DNA of 64,000 bases from Nonlabens sp. MB-3u-79 (GCF_002831625.1 NZ_CP025116.1:2719501-2783500); one strand, 5' to 3'. Numbered from the stretch's first letter, positions 18,211 through 28,308 are shown. Notes: generated by a model not told the origin, from the sequence alone. Numbers and translations are program-made.

Positions 18211-18981
18211 ATGGAACCCAAACTAATAGTAGTAAAGGTCGGCACAAACGTATTAACTAATAAAGACAACAGGATCTTAGGACCCGTTATTAAAGAATTA
18301 GTACGTCAGATTTCAGTTTTATATGAGCGTAACATCATGGTTGTGCTGGTGTCCTCTGGATCTGCTATTGCAGGAAAAGAAATTCTCGGTGATACTAAAA
18401 TTGAGGATCCATCCATCAGAAGACAAGTGTACTCTGCAGTAGGACAGCCTAGAATGATGCGTCATTATTACAGTATTTTTCATGACTATGGAATGCGATG
18501 CGCACAGGTATTAGCCACTAAACGTGACTTTGATGCTGGATTGCACAGGAAAAACATGATCAATTGTTATGAAGGATTGCTCTCTGAAGGGGTCATTCCT
18601 ATCGCAAATGAAGATGATGCTGTTTCCTTAACCATGTCCATGTTTTCCGACAATGACGAACTGGCTAGTTTAGTCGCAGAATTATTGGATGCAGATAAAT
18701 TAATCATCTTATCGGATACCGATGGATTATACACGGGACATCCAGATGATGAAGATTCTACAATGATCAATGAAGTAACATCTGATCAAGATGTAGAACA
18801 ATACGTGCAGGCTTCTAATAAAAAAGAAGGCGAAGGTAGAGGAGGAATGGGTTCTAAATTAAAGATCGCTAAAAGTACTGCTCAAAAAAACATCCCTACT
18901 TACATCGCTAATGGTAAACGCGAAAATGTCATTGTAGACATCATTGATGATAAAGAAGTGGGAACAAAATTTATACACTAA
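18211..18981 (+). CDS. proB: glutamate 5-kinase, short form
   Basis: First enzyme of proline synthesis: phosphorylates glutamate to gamma-glutamyl phosphate. At 256 residues it is the short form lacking the C-terminal PUA domain of the about 365-residue enterobacterial enzyme. Amino-acid-kinase motifs: VVKVGTNVLT, VSSGSAIAGK, NEDDAVS, ILSDTDGLY and GRGGMGSKLKIA. In other bacteria this step is feedback-inhibited by proline. It overlaps nothing; proA starts 19 bp after its stop. Confidence 0.95.
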   Translation: MEPKLIVVKVGTNVLTNKDNRILGPVIKELVRQISVLYERNIMVVLVSSGSAIAGKEILGDTKIEDPSIRRQVYSAVGQPRMMRHYYSIFHDYGMRCAQVLATKRDFDAGLHRKNMINCYEGLLSEGVIPIANEDDAVSLTMSMFSDNDELASLVAELLDADKLIILSDTDGLYTGHPDDEDSTMINEVTSDQDVEQYVQASNKKEGEGRGGMGSKLKIAKSTAQKNIPTYIANGKRENVIVDIIDDKEVGTKFIH

Positions 18982-19000
18982 TAAAGACATTCCAATAGAT

Positions 19001-20200
19001 ATGAAATTATTAAGCTCAGAAATAAAAAATCAAGTCCTCAACTCAATGATTACCATTATTGATAGAGAGCGTAAAGCTATTTTAGAGGCTAATAAAAAGG
19101 ACTTAGAGGCTTTTAACAGAGAAGATCAAGCTCTTTATGATAGACTTGTGGTGAATGATGCCAAAATTAACGGTATGATCCAAGCCATCAAAGAAGTTCA
19201 GGCTCAAGAGGATCCTGTCGGACAAGAAATATCTGATTTAACTTTAGATAGCGGATTGAAAATCATCAACAAAACTGCTCCGTTTGGAACCATAATGATT
19301 ATATATGAATCCAGACCAGATGTAACTATAGAAGCAGCTGTATTGGCTTTTAAAGCCAATAATAAAATTTTGTTGAAAGGTGGAAAAGAAGCCTTGAATA
19401 GCAACATCATTTTAGAACAATGTTGGCACGAAGCTTTAGAGGAAAATGGACTTTCTGCAGATTGGATCAAATTACTGCATTTAAAACGTGAGGAAACTCA
19501 AGAGTTCTTAAAAAATCCAACTGAAAAACTAGACCTTATTGTACCTAGAGGTGGGGAGCGTTTGATCAAGTTTGTCAAGGATAATGCCACCTGTGCTGTA
19601 CTGATAAGTGGTCGCGGGAATAACTTTTTATATGTTGCAAAAGATGCCGATTGGGAAAAAACAATAAAAGTCATCGTAAATGCAAAAACGGATAAGATCT
19701 CAGGCTGTAATGCTTTAGATAAAGTCTTAATCGATAAAAACATTCCTAACTATCAGGATAAGGTGAAAGAACTACGCACCGTTTTGGCAAATTTAAAAGT
19801 GGAATTGGTAGTTGATGAAAACATAGGGGAAATTCTTCCTGAGGAAAATGTCATCTCCAGTCAAAAGATATGGTATGAAGAATTTTTAGCCATGAAACTA
19901 TTAATTGCCGAAGTGGATAACGCCACTACCGCTATTGATATGATTAATAAATTTTCAGGAGGCCACTCAGCTGTGATACTTACAGAAGATAAAGAGTTGG
20001 CTAAAGTCTTTATGGAACAAGTAGATAATGCTGCAGTGTACCATAATGCCTCCACAAGATTCACTGACGGAGGTCAAATGGGAGTTGGCGCAGAATTAGC
20101 GATCAGTACCGATAAATTGCATCACAGAGGTCCATTAGGCCTGAAGCAGTTGGTGACCAATAAATATTATGTTTTTGGTGATGGTCATGTAAGGGTATAA
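19001..20200 (+). CDS. proA: gamma-glutamyl phosphate reductase
   Basis: Second enzyme of proline synthesis, an aldehyde-dehydrogenase-superfamily enzyme that reduces gamma-glutamyl phosphate to the semialdehyde with NADPH. I set the start at ATG 19001 (MKLLSSEIK), giving 399 residues; a longer frame from 18944 would overlap proB and adds unrelated residues. Motifs: YESRPDVTIEA, KGGKEALNSN, VPRGGERLI and the catalytic cysteine region KISGCNALDK. Third gene of the operon, followed by a strong terminator at 20271. Confidence 0.95.
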   Translation: MKLLSSEIKNQVLNSMITIIDRERKAILEANKKDLEAFNREDQALYDRLVVNDAKINGMIQAIKEVQAQEDPVGQEISDLTLDSGLKIINKTAPFGTIMIIYESRPDVTIEAAVLAFKANNKILLKGGKEALNSNIILEQCWHEALEENGLSADWIKLLHLKREETQEFLKNPTEKLDLIVPRGGERLIKFVKDNATCAVLISGRGNNFLYVAKDADWEKTIKVIVNAKTDKISGCNALDKVLIDKNIPNYQDKVKELRTVLANLKVELVVDENIGEILPEENVISSQKIWYEEFLAMKLLIAEVDNATTAIDMINKFSGGHSAVILTEDKELAKVFMEQVDNAAVYHNASTRFTDGGQMGVGAELAISTDKLHHRGPLGLKQLVTNKYYVFGDGHVRV

Positions 20201-20270
20201 CCTGTTACCTCTCTATCACCGATTATTGGGTCCATTCTTTAGCAAATTAAGAAAGCTTGATACTCTATCA

Positions 20271-20298
20271 AAAGCCATCTCCAGCGAGATGGCTTTTT
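20271..20298 (+). terminator. intrinsic terminator of proCBA
   Basis: Stem AAAGCCATCTC / GAGATGGCTTT with loop CAGC, followed by T-run, about 70 bp after the proA stop. Confidence 0.9.
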
Positions 20299-20379
20299 TA
20301 TTTCTTAAGGTGCCGCAGTTGGTCTCGTTAAGCTTAATGGGCAATAGTTAGTTTTGGGCTGTAAAACTTATACATGTTC

Positions 20380-20395
20380 CGCTTTCGCGAAAGCG
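20380..20395. repeat. 16-bp palindrome, copy 4
   Basis: Exact CGCTTTCGCGAAAGCG between the convergent proA and MFS genes, after the proCBA terminator. Confidence 0.95.
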
Positions 20396-20461
20396 AGAAA
20401 ACAACAATCCTATCTCATATAGGAAAGATCTTCAACATTCATAACCTTATAAACGCTGAGC

Positions 20462-21631
20462 TTAACTGCTACGGTACTTTCTACTTAAACGAAATACTAC
20501 CAAACCAAAAGCTGTTACAATCAATGCCAGTAGAAATACATAGCTCATGATTAAATTGCTCCAGTTAGAGATCAAACCCAATAAAACAGGACCGACAAGA
20601 AACCCCATAAACCCTATTCCAGAAACAACTGAAATAGCGACAGATGTATTTAAACCTTTTGTTTTACCTGCTAATCTGAAAACCTCAGGGACGATTACAG
20701 AAATTCCCAAACCTAAGACACCAAAACCTAAAACAGTCGTGTAAAAATTGGAAACCAATATTAAAGAATAAGCCACCGCTGCGATGATCAAACCAAAACT
20801 TATAGACTTAATAGAACCTATTTTTTTACTGACACCATCTCCTAAAAACCTACCAAGAGTCATGGTAAGCGAAAAAATCACAAATCCAAAACCTGCCTGA
20901 CTTTCTGAAACACGTACAATATCAAACAAAAATAAATTGCTCCAATGTTCCACCGCTCCCTCATTAAACATGATAATAAAGGCAATAATTGATAATCCTA
21001 ATACAGGCTGTATGTTTTTAAATATATTGGTGTTTGCGCCACTCTTGTCTTCTTCAGCTTCGATAATATTTTTATAACTAGGTGATAATACCAAGGTGGA
21101 TATGACGATGAAGGAAGACATTAACAACATATGGTAACTGGGGTTTGAAAATTGGAGGATTAGAAAACTGCCTATTCCTGCTCCGATAAAACCTCCTAAA
21201 CTAAAAAAACCATGAGCTGCAGACATAAAGTTTTGCTGATCTCTTTTTTCTATTATGGAAACCAAGGCGTTCATTGACGTACCCGTAAAGCCAGAAAAAA
21301 TACCAGTAAACAATAAGCTGCTACACAGTAAATAATAATTAGAGGCTAGTAAGGGTAAATTAAAAAATAAGGCCAAAAATAAGATGCCCACTTGAGTAGA
21401 ACGACCGACCCCTATTTTGTTATTGATATAAGGCACAAAAGGGATGGAAATCAGTAAACCACAGGCAGTAAAAAATAAAGCCAATCCAATTTGTGAATCG
21501 TCCAATTCAAATTTCATTTTAATATGCGGCAAGTAAAGTATCCACGTGCCTATTAAAATATTAACTGATGAAAACACCCAAGAAGGAGCAAAATATTTTA
21601 AGTTGGAAAGAATGAGTTGAAGGGATTTCAT
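20462..21631 (-). CDS. MFS transporter
   Basis: Major facilitator superfamily permease, about 389 residues with roughly 12 hydrophobic segments. Start set at ATG 21631 (MKSLQLIL): a near-consensus -7 element (TTTCTTTG on the minus strand, 21650-21657) lies just upstream, so the longer frame from 21652 would begin within the promoter. The sequence resembles the YbjJ/fucose-permease-like group with the motif GVGRSTQVG between TM2 and TM3. No substrate can be assigned. Confidence 0.88.
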   Translation of the reverse strand: MKSLQLILSNLKYFAPSWVFSSVNILIGTWILYLPHIKMKFELDDSQIGLALFFTACGLLISIPFVPYINNKIGVGRSTQVGILFLALFFNLPLLASNYYLLCSSLLFTGIFSGFTGTSMNALVSIIEKRDQQNFMSAAHGFFSLGGFIGAGIGSFLILQFSNPSYHMLLMSSFIVISTLVLSPSYKNIIEAEEDKSGANTNIFKNIQPVLGLSIIAFIIMFNEGAVEHWSNLFLFDIVRVSESQAGFGFVIFSLTMTLGRFLGDGVSKKIGSIKSISFGLIIAAVAYSLILVSNFYTTVLGFGVLGLGISVIVPEVFRLAGKTKGLNTSVAISVVSGIGFMGFLVGPVLLGLISNWSNLIMSYVFLLALIVTAFGLVVFRLSRKYRSS

Positions 21632-21879
21632 TAACCAGATTTTTTTTTGCAAAGAAACAACACAGACGCCTTATCTAACCTTTTATTTTGAAGCTTATTT
21701 AAAAGGGCAATAGTACACTCGAAGTCAATAAAATACTAGCATTTATGAGCATTAATAGCAACTGCCAGTTCCTGTTTCCTGATTTTAAGGAATCCTAAAG
21801 AACCTGATCCATAAAAATCATTTTTATTATCTTACCATTAGGTAACAATCTACAAACTATATTCTTACACCTTTAAAGA

Positions 21880-22203
21880 ATGGAATTATCTGCTGATTTT
21901 AAAAGAGCTCTACGACTATTTGTTTACTACTATTTCAATGGAACACTCGCCTATTTAGTAAAAGATGGTCAGTTACTTTCGGAGGTGGACTATGCTGTTC
22001 AACTCGCAAACCAGCCTAGCACTATGGAGCAAGTTTTTGCTATTTACACCAATAATATCAAAATGGACGAGATTGGTAATGTCATAAATCAAAAACATGC
22101 GATGAATAGAGCGGCACAATTCATTATTGCTGTATGTCATAGAAGTGAAGAAGCTTATAAGGTTATCCCCGAATTTGAGCCTTGGGAAATGGAATTGCAT
22201 TGA
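21880..22203 (+). CDS. conserved small protein of unknown function
   Basis: A 107-residue soluble protein, mixed charge, no signal peptide or membrane segment, predicted mostly helical. I do not recognise the family. It stands alone and faces the dabBA operon tail-to-tail, sharing a bidirectional terminator with it (22312-22347). Codon usage matches the neighbours, so I accept it as a gene. Confidence 0.65.
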   Translation: MELSADFKRALRLFVYYYFNGTLAYLVKDGQLLSEVDYAVQLANQPSTMEQVFAIYTNNIKMDEIGNVINQKHAMNRAAQFIIAVCHRSEEAYKVIPEFEPWEMELH

Positions 22204-22311
22204 AAGCTTCCAAAGAAATATCAAAATTACAATTACTTATGCCCTCTTTACTATCAAGCTAAATGAAATTTATTTAATTAAAAACATCAAGGCAACATTA
22301 TAATTGTGCGT

Positions 22312-22347
22312 AAAAAAAAAGGATAGCCTATCGCCTATCCTTTTTTT
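22312..22347. terminator. bidirectional intrinsic terminator
   Basis: Stem GGATAG / CTATCC flanked by a nine-A run on the left and seven Ts on the right, between the convergent small gene and dabA; it can stop transcription from either side. Confidence 0.9.
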
Positions 22348-22367
22348 ACATCCTGTTTTCAGGAATC

Positions 22368-24731
22368 CTAAACGGCTTCTAAAACTGCTGCTTGTTCTTT
22401 TTTTACTTTTTTATTATCTGATTTTTTATCTGAAGACAATTTCCATTGCATGCCTTTTTGATAGGTTTTGACACGGTTATCATCTCTAGGATCCATAACC
22501 ATTAAATAAATCCACTCCTGGTCTAATAGAGATTGGAGGTGTTCATTTCTAGATAAAATATCTATGATTACAGATAATGGCGCTTTGATAAGAACCGACA
22601 ATCGAAGCGGCTGATGGTACATTTTTGAATCCGTTTCACTAACCGATTGTAATGGCAACCCCATTTTAAGATCTCCTCCGTTACCTTGAACCACCCCAAA
22701 TTTTCCAGTAATATTATGGGTTATTTTAGAACCTCCACCGAAGGTTTTATTATCTACAGTCGAAAAGTAATAATGGTTATTGATCCATTGAGTGACCACC
22801 ATAGGCCCCTGCATAATACCTTCTAAAGCTTGTCCAGTAAGATCTTGCTCCCAATCATATGAATGTAAAAAGCACCTGCTATTCAGGTTGGTGTTCTTTG
22901 TTAGAGCTCTTGGCGCCACTATAAAACCAGCGTTTTTAGCAAGTCCCCATTCTGGTCTTGTTTCCCCCCAATCGTTTGCTTTTCGCTCTGCTGTCGCTAC
23001 TGAGTTTTCCACTCCTAACCTGTCTTTGGTAGCGGTTTGTTGTGCTTTCTTTAAACCTTCTTTTAACTGCTTTAGTTTTTCTTGATGAGAAACTGGAACA
23101 GCGGCATCAAAAATCTCAATGGCATCTGTTGTTGTATTGTGCTCTGCTCCTATAAATACCGTTTCATCAGGAATGACCAATTGGTACTTGGTGGATAAAA
23201 CATCTCTTACTTCTTTCAAGTTGGCCAATTGAGCCAGCATACGCGCATTATGCCTTCCTGGACTTGCAGCACATGCGCCACAATCCAAACTGGATGCAAA
23301 AGGATTGTTTGCCGTATGACTTCCATGACCTGCAAAAACTACTAAGGGTGCAAAGTGGGTCCATCCTGTTAAATCAAAAGCCGATTTCACAATTCCTACT
23401 TTATCTTCAAATGGAATCCCTTGGTGTTCTTGAATTGCGCCCGTACAATTTATTTGTGGCTCTGCTAGATGTTCAAAAGAGGAGTTCTTTTTGTTCTTAA
23501 ACCTGTATAATAAACCAGAAGATAGGGTGCGTCCCACCAAAGAAAACCCATAGAATAAACCAGCCCCTTCCACAAAACCAAAGGTCGATGGCAACATGTT
23601 TTTCATTCGTTTTAAGAAATATTCTTTAAATTTTGAAACTTCATTTTTCTTTTTAAAAGCAACCATATGTTCCTTCTGACCCGACGCAGCCATCTCAGTA
23701 ACCTGATAGGCCGATCCTACAATCGGAGGACAAGATTTTCTAGTAATGTCATCTTCTAGATTGGTGTAATCCATAGCGATTCCGAAAAAACCTGCGTAAC
23801 CAAAGGTTTCATAATCCCCTTGAGCTTCTACATGTCTTCTTATCAGTTCAGATCTGGTATCGATACAAAATACCAATTGCGCATCTGGGACAGAAGGGAC
23901 ACTTTGTGATGGAGGCGCATCGTTGATCGTTTGAAGCATTTGCTGTTGCCAGCTTTGTTCCCAAGCCTTCAACCATATATATTTGAGTTGAGAGTCCTTT
24001 TTTGAAGCGGTCAGATTTGTTTTTTGAACTAAAGAGATCTTTTGGTTATTGGCAATCCATAATCGCACTGCTAAATATTGCTCCAAACTTATAGGGAATT
24101 CTTTTTGCCAGTTGGAAGCTGCTTCTGTTCTGTAATTGATATACCCTGTCCAACCAGGTAAAGCGGCAAGATGTTGCGTAAAGATCTCTTGATGTTGATC
24201 TGCAGGATATTCTTTTAAAACTTCCATCAACGCCTCTATACTCGACTCGGGAATGTCTGAAATGCTTTTGATTCTTAAGCTTTTGTCGTATTTCGCTAGT
24301 TTTCGCCAGGCGTGGTAAAAGCCTTCTTCTTTTCCAGGCATCTGCCATTCAGCTAGGCCTTCATCCATAAAAGCCGCTAGCCATTTAGCCATCATGCAAT
24401 CTAAGTCATGATGTGTGTTTACCTGCTCTAGGTTTTCACTTTCCATTTGACCTAAATAGAATTCTGGAGTTTCGGTAAATTTATTTTCTTTTAATACATC
24501 ACGCAGTACTTCGTTATCTATTTCTCCTGTGCGCAAGGCTTGTTGAAATAATGCTGCTTTAGGAAAAACAGTTGCTTTTAAGTATTGCTTTGCGGTCCAT
24601 ACGGCTTCCGTAAAGTGTGAGTTTTCATATCCAGAAAGCGGATTAGAAGTCACAAAAGAGTACAATGGCCATGTTTTTCCAATCACCTTTGCTGCTTTTT
24701 CTATCTGATTAGAAATATCTGCTTCTTTCAT
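22368..24731 (-). CDS. dabA: DabA, carbonic-anhydrase-like subunit of inorganic carbon pump (DUF2309)
   Basis: Peripheral cytoplasmic subunit of the DAB energy-coupled dissolved inorganic carbon system, which converts CO2 to bicarbonate vectorially. Length 787 residues. The zinc site of characterised DabA is conserved with identical spacing: Cys289 and Asp291 in FCIDTRSE, then His469 in FAGHGSH and Cys484 in LDCGAC (the Halothiobacillus protein has Cys, Asp two on, then His and Cys fifteen apart). Its start overlaps the dabB stop (TAATG), so the two are translationally coupled. Residues beyond 770 are a lysine-rich tail. Confidence 0.94.
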   Translation of the reverse strand: MKEADISNQIEKAAKVIGKTWPLYSFVTSNPLSGYENSHFTEAVWTAKQYLKATVFPKAALFQQALRTGEIDNEVLRDVLKENKFTETPEFYLGQMESENLEQVNTHHDLDCMMAKWLAAFMDEGLAEWQMPGKEEGFYHAWRKLAKYDKSLRIKSISDIPESSIEALMEVLKEYPADQHQEIFTQHLAALPGWTGYINYRTEAASNWQKEFPISLEQYLAVRLWIANNQKISLVQKTNLTASKKDSQLKYIWLKAWEQSWQQQMLQTINDAPPSQSVPSVPDAQLVFCIDTRSELIRRHVEAQGDYETFGYAGFFGIAMDYTNLEDDITRKSCPPIVGSAYQVTEMAASGQKEHMVAFKKKNEVSKFKEYFLKRMKNMLPSTFGFVEGAGLFYGFSLVGRTLSSGLLYRFKNKKNSSFEHLAEPQINCTGAIQEHQGIPFEDKVGIVKSAFDLTGWTHFAPLVVFAGHGSHTANNPFASSLDCGACAASPGRHNARMLAQLANLKEVRDVLSTKYQLVIPDETVFIGAEHNTTTDAIEIFDAAVPVSHQEKLKQLKEGLKKAQQTATKDRLGVENSVATAERKANDWGETRPEWGLAKNAGFIVAPRALTKNTNLNSRCFLHSYDWEQDLTGQALEGIMQGPMVVTQWINNHYYFSTVDNKTFGGGSKITHNITGKFGVVQGNGGDLKMGLPLQSVSETDSKMYHQPLRLSVLIKAPLSVIIDILSRNEHLQSLLDQEWIYLMVMDPRDDNRVKTYQKGMQWKLSSDKKSDNKKVKKEQAAVLEAV

Positions 24732-26215
24732 TATGAGTTAGATTTATACATTAATACTGTTTTTTTATAAGGCTGGGATACGTTCATAAGTTTGACATAC
24801 AACCAAGGTATTTGTTTATATACGCCAAGTTTCATGATGAAGAATCCTATTAAAAAGACAACTCCAAAAACAATTTGAAGTGTTGAAAGTGGCAATGCCT
24901 CAGAAACCTTAGGCATAGAACCCATAAGTACGGTAACCACATTATACATCAATCCATAAGCTCCTATACCCAGTAAGAAGAGCACCGGTGGTACTAGTAA
25001 CTTTTGTCCTATGGACAAACTCTTTTCTTTTACCATATTATAGGTAACTTGACCTACAGTAATGGCAACAATAAGAGTTAAAAACATACCACTGTCATAT
25101 GCTATTCCTTTCCCGGTAATCAAAGAAAAGAAGACTGCCGCCAGTGTTCCAAAAATTAAAACTAGTAAAACTTGTACTGGCTTGATGCGTATTTGCTCGG
25201 TACTTTTAGGTGCAGCATGTTGTATCTCTTCTCCTGAAGATAAAAATAAATAAGCCTTGTAAAAGCCGTGTAGTATCAAGTGAGCTACTGCTGCATTATA
25301 GAAACCTAAACCACATTGCATGATCATAAAACCCATTTGCGCAATGGTTGAACAAGCTAGTTTCTGTTTTACATTAACCTGTATAAGCTTAGTGAATTGG
25401 GCTAATATGGCCGTTAAACCACCCACTATCAATAAAACATCTTGGGTGTTAGAAGCAAAGATGAGCGATGCAAAAATGGCCAATAATATTCCAGATCCAT
25501 TGACAAAACCTGCATGCATTAATGCAGATGCGGGTGTAGGCGATGTCATGGCAGAAAGCAACCAGCGATGAAAAGGATATATGGCCGATTGTATAATTGC
25601 TGCGGTAATGATACAAAGTGCTGCAATCAATAAAATATAATAAGGAGCCGTGTCTAGTTGAGGAGTAAGTTCACTTACCGAAAATGTATTGAATTGAAAA
25701 GCTAACAGTAACAAACCAGCTCCTAAGAAAAATGTTCCTGTTAAAAAATATCGCAATGTAAATCTTGAGGCTTCTCGAGCTTCTCCCCAATCTTTATCGA
25801 CACCTATTAATCTAGACATTAAAAAACCCATGAAAAACCAGCTACCGATTAAAAAAAGAATGTGGTTGGAAATTACAAAGAGCATTACTGCTAGAGTAAA
25901 CCCAAAACACAATATCATAAACTTGTTTTGGTACCTAAAGCCTTTCAGGTAATTAGTAGAATAGGTGCTGATTAAAGCACTGAAAAAGGTGACGGTAGAC
26001 CAGATTAAAATACTGAAACCATTTATTTTAAACAGATTACCGATGGTTACTTCTGGAATATCTGGGTAAAAAAAAGAAAGTGTCAAAATGTTTAAAACAA
26101 ATGACACCCATAATACTGCGCTTAGTGTTCGTGAAAGAATTTGAGAAGAGTTTGCCCCTGTGTCTTTTTCATTTGCGTAAACAAAGTCTGGTAGTAAGTT
26201 ACTTTTAAAAGCCAT
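24731..26215 (-). CDS. dabB: DabB, proton-translocating membrane subunit of inorganic carbon pump
   Basis: Complex-I NuoL/MrpA-type membrane protein, 494 residues with about 13-14 hydrophobic segments; it supplies the cation channel that powers DabA. Family motifs include a Lys-bearing TM with HRWLLSAMTSPTPASALMHA, as in NuoL (HxWLPxAMxxPTPVSAL), and LVQ/KLIQVNVKQKLACSTIAQ. The immediate overlap with dabA, and the absence of any other nuo or mrp gene nearby, separates it from a real complex I or Mrp subunit. First gene of the two-gene operon. Confidence 0.94.
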   Translation of the reverse strand: MAFKSNLLPDFVYANEKDTGANSSQILSRTLSAVLWVSFVLNILTLSFFYPDIPEVTIGNLFKINGFSILIWSTVTFFSALISTYSTNYLKGFRYQNKFMILCFGFTLAVMLFVISNHILFLIGSWFFMGFLMSRLIGVDKDWGEAREASRFTLRYFLTGTFFLGAGLLLLAFQFNTFSVSELTPQLDTAPYYILLIAALCIITAAIIQSAIYPFHRWLLSAMTSPTPASALMHAGFVNGSGILLAIFASLIFASNTQDVLLIVGGLTAILAQFTKLIQVNVKQKLACSTIAQMGFMIMQCGLGFYNAAVAHLILHGFYKAYLFLSSGEEIQHAAPKSTEQIRIKPVQVLLVLIFGTLAAVFFSLITGKGIAYDSGMFLTLIVAITVGQVTYNMVKEKSLSIGQKLLVPPVLFLLGIGAYGLMYNVVTVLMGSMPKVSEALPLSTLQIVFGVVFLIGFFIMKLGVYKQIPWLYVKLMNVSQPYKKTVLMYKSNS

Positions 26216-26483
26216 AATTCATTGTTTGTTGATTTTTTATAAAGTCAGAGCAAATTTGTAATAATTTATCCATTAATTTTTATTTATTGTTTCTATGATA
26301 TATATAATAAATATTTATACATTGAATGCATAGGAAATTGCGTTTTACACATCTGGCACTAGAAAATGCTGCCATAAAGAGCCTATGACACCCATATAGG
26401 ACATTTGATTGTTGTAGTGATTTGCGCCATTAAAGACGCCGGCTGAGGCATTGAGCCGATTTATTTAATTTGTTGATGGTCTC

Positions 26484-26499
26484 GCTTTCGCGAAAGCGA
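26484..26499. repeat. 16-bp palindrome, copy 5
   Basis: Exact CGCTTTCGCGAAAGCG between the divergent dabB and membrane kinase genes. Confidence 0.95.
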
Positions 26500-26844
26500 A
26501 AAAAGCACACTCTTACTTTTATTGCAGCTACCAATATATTGTTGGACTACACCTATTGATCTAATGGCTACTTCAAAACGTTTTTTTAGATTTCCTAACA
26601 ATGTGCTGCTCTGATTCTTCTCTTGTCCGCTCGATTTTAAAAAGGTCTCTTTATGTTTAAGATAATCTGTAACTCCTAAAAGCCTCTACCTCAATTTCTT
26701 TTTATCCATTAACAATAGCAAGCCTATATTTTTACAGCAGTTTTAACCAACTTAAATAACTAAGTAGACTTTATAATCAAATGATTTAACACAGCTAGCA
26801 CTGAAGTTTTCCAACAAAAGCTAAAAGAACTGTTATATAAGGTA

Positions 26845-26852
26845 TAAATTTG
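26845..26852 (+). promoter_or_regulatory. probable -7 promoter element (TAAATTTG)
   Basis: Exact TAnnTTTG match 68 bp before the ATG of the membrane histidine kinase; -33 element unclear. Confidence 0.5.
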
Positions 26853-26919
26853 AGTGTTGAAGAAATTTAATTGACACCGATTTGTTTCTACATAATAAGA
26901 ATCTAGAAAATTGATCTAT

Positions 26920-28308
26920 ATGACCTTAGATTACCCTACGATTTTATTTTTCTTAGCTTTAAATAATATATTTATTATTTTATTGTTCATCTATCAGTTT
27001 TTTTACCAACACAGAAAATGGTATTTACTGCTCTTTGCACTAGGAATTATGTTTCAAACAGCCGCTATAGTCATTTTCGGCAATAAAGAGGTGTTGTCTT
27101 TTTTACCTGTAATACGAATAAATAACTTCCTTTTGATTTCGAGTTTTGCGTTGACCTCCTATGGACTGGTTTCTTTTGATGGCAAAATCCGGAAAAACCT
27201 GTTATGGGTTTTTCTTGTTTGTGTATTTTTATTTTATTTCTCTATACTCATTGTTGAAGAAAATGATACCGCGCTTAGTGTCATACGAATCCTAGCTTGT
27301 TCTTTTTTCTATGCAGTGGGTGCCTTTTATCTTTTTAGTAATAAAAATAAATACAAGTTCTCTTTACTTTTAAGCGGTGTGCTTACCATTTATTCCTTAT
27401 TTCAACTTTTTCGTGCGGTTCATATATCCCAGATAGATCGTCCTTATAATTTACTAGATGGCTCTACAGTAGATAATTGGCTTCTTATTATTTCGGTATT
27501 TGTAATCAGTACTATCAGTATAGGTTTTATAATGCTTTTAAACGAAATAGATCAAAAAACAATACTTGAAAAAAATATAAAAATTCGAGAAGATAAACTT
27601 AGACTTGAAGAATTAAACCTAAGTAAAAACAAGCTTTTTTCAATTATTTCTCACGATTTAAGGAACCCTTTTTCCAGCATAATTGGTCTCTCTGAGTTAT
27701 TAAAGCACAGTACCGAAGATAAAGATATTGAAGAGTCTCAAAGCCTAGCATCAATGATACATACCACTGCAGAGAGCACACTTGTTTTACTTGATAATTT
27801 GTTAAACTGGACAAAATCTCAAACAGGTCAAATGAATTTTACTCCAGCAACATTTGATTTAAAGACTGCAGTGATACAAGTCTTAGGTACCCTAGAGCCT
27901 ATTGCTCAAGTAAAAAACATATCATTAAACTATGATCAATCTATTCATACTGATATATATGCCGATGAAAATATGTTGAAAACAGTTTTACGCAACCTGA
28001 TTTCCAACGCAATAAAATTTACCGATGCCAATGGAAAGATTCATATTCACGCCATTCATAAACCTGACTTGATCGAAATTAATGTGTCCGATAATGGAAT
28101 TGGTATACATAAAGATTTCCAAGAGCAGTTGTTTGCAAAAAATGAAACGCATACCACTTCAGGAACAGCAAATGAAGTAGGCTCTGGTTTAGGTTTGTTA
28201 ATTTGTAAAGAATTTGTAGAAAAGCACGATGGGCATATTTGGGTGGAAAGTGAAATTGGAGAAGGAAGCAAATTCAAGTTTAGCTTACCTCTAAAAAAGA
28301 AAATATAA
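26920..28308 (+). CDS. membrane sensor histidine kinase
   Basis: A 462-residue kinase with about seven hydrophobic segments in residues 5-205 forming an integral membrane sensor (no recognised ligand domain), a short coiled coil, HisKA with phospho-acceptor His245 in SIISHDLRNP, and a HATPase domain (NLISNAIKFTD, DNGIGI, GSGLGLLI). Start placed at ATG 26920; a TTG nine bases upstream is in frame but adds only three residues. It ends in FSLPLKKKI, where hybrid kinases continue into a receiver; a decayed receiver-like sequence lies 170 bp downstream (28482-28623), suggesting loss of a receiver partner. Confidence 0.9.
   Translation: MTLDYPTILFFLALNNIFIILLFIYQFFYQHRKWYLLLFALGIMFQTAAIVIFGNKEVLSFLPVIRINNFLLISSFALTSYGLVSFDGKIRKNLLWVFLVCVFLFYFSILIVEENDTALSVIRILACSFFYAVGAFYLFSNKNKYKFSLLLSGVLTIYSLFQLFRAVHISQIDRPYNLLDGSTVDNWLLIISVFVISTISIGFIMLLNEIDQKTILEKNIKIREDKLRLEELNLSKNKLFSIISHDLRNPFSSIIGLSELLKHSTEDKDIEESQSLASMIHTTAESTLVLLDNLLNWTKSQTGQMNFTPATFDLKTAVIQVLGTLEPIAQVKNISLNYDQSIHTDIYADENMLKTVLRNLISNAIKFTDANGKIHIHAIHKPDLIEINVSDNGIGIHKDFQEQLFAKNETHTTSGTANEVGSGLGLLICKEFVEKHDGHIWVESEIGEGSKFKFSLPLKKKI

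Larger units (their letters stand above)
26216..26919. other. intergenic region between divergent genes
   Basis: A 704-bp gap, the longest gene-free stretch between divergent genes here. It holds a palindrome copy (26484-26499) and a candidate promoter for the downstream kinase (26845-26852). I saw no gene, RNA or clear regulator site for dabBA. Confidence 0.5.

Noticed and set aside
18944..19000. Upstream start of proA inside proB
   Set aside because: Would overlap the proB coding sequence and adds residues not found in the family; ATG 19001 starts the normal N-terminus.
24046..24348. 100-codon minus-strand frame inside dabA
   Set aside because: Out-of-frame shadow of dabA on the same strand; composition atypical for a protein here.
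24731..26215. dabB as an Mrp antiporter or complex I subunit
   Set aside because: Single NuoL-like gene overlapping dabA with no other mrp/nuo genes nearby; the DUF2309 partner defines the DAB pair.
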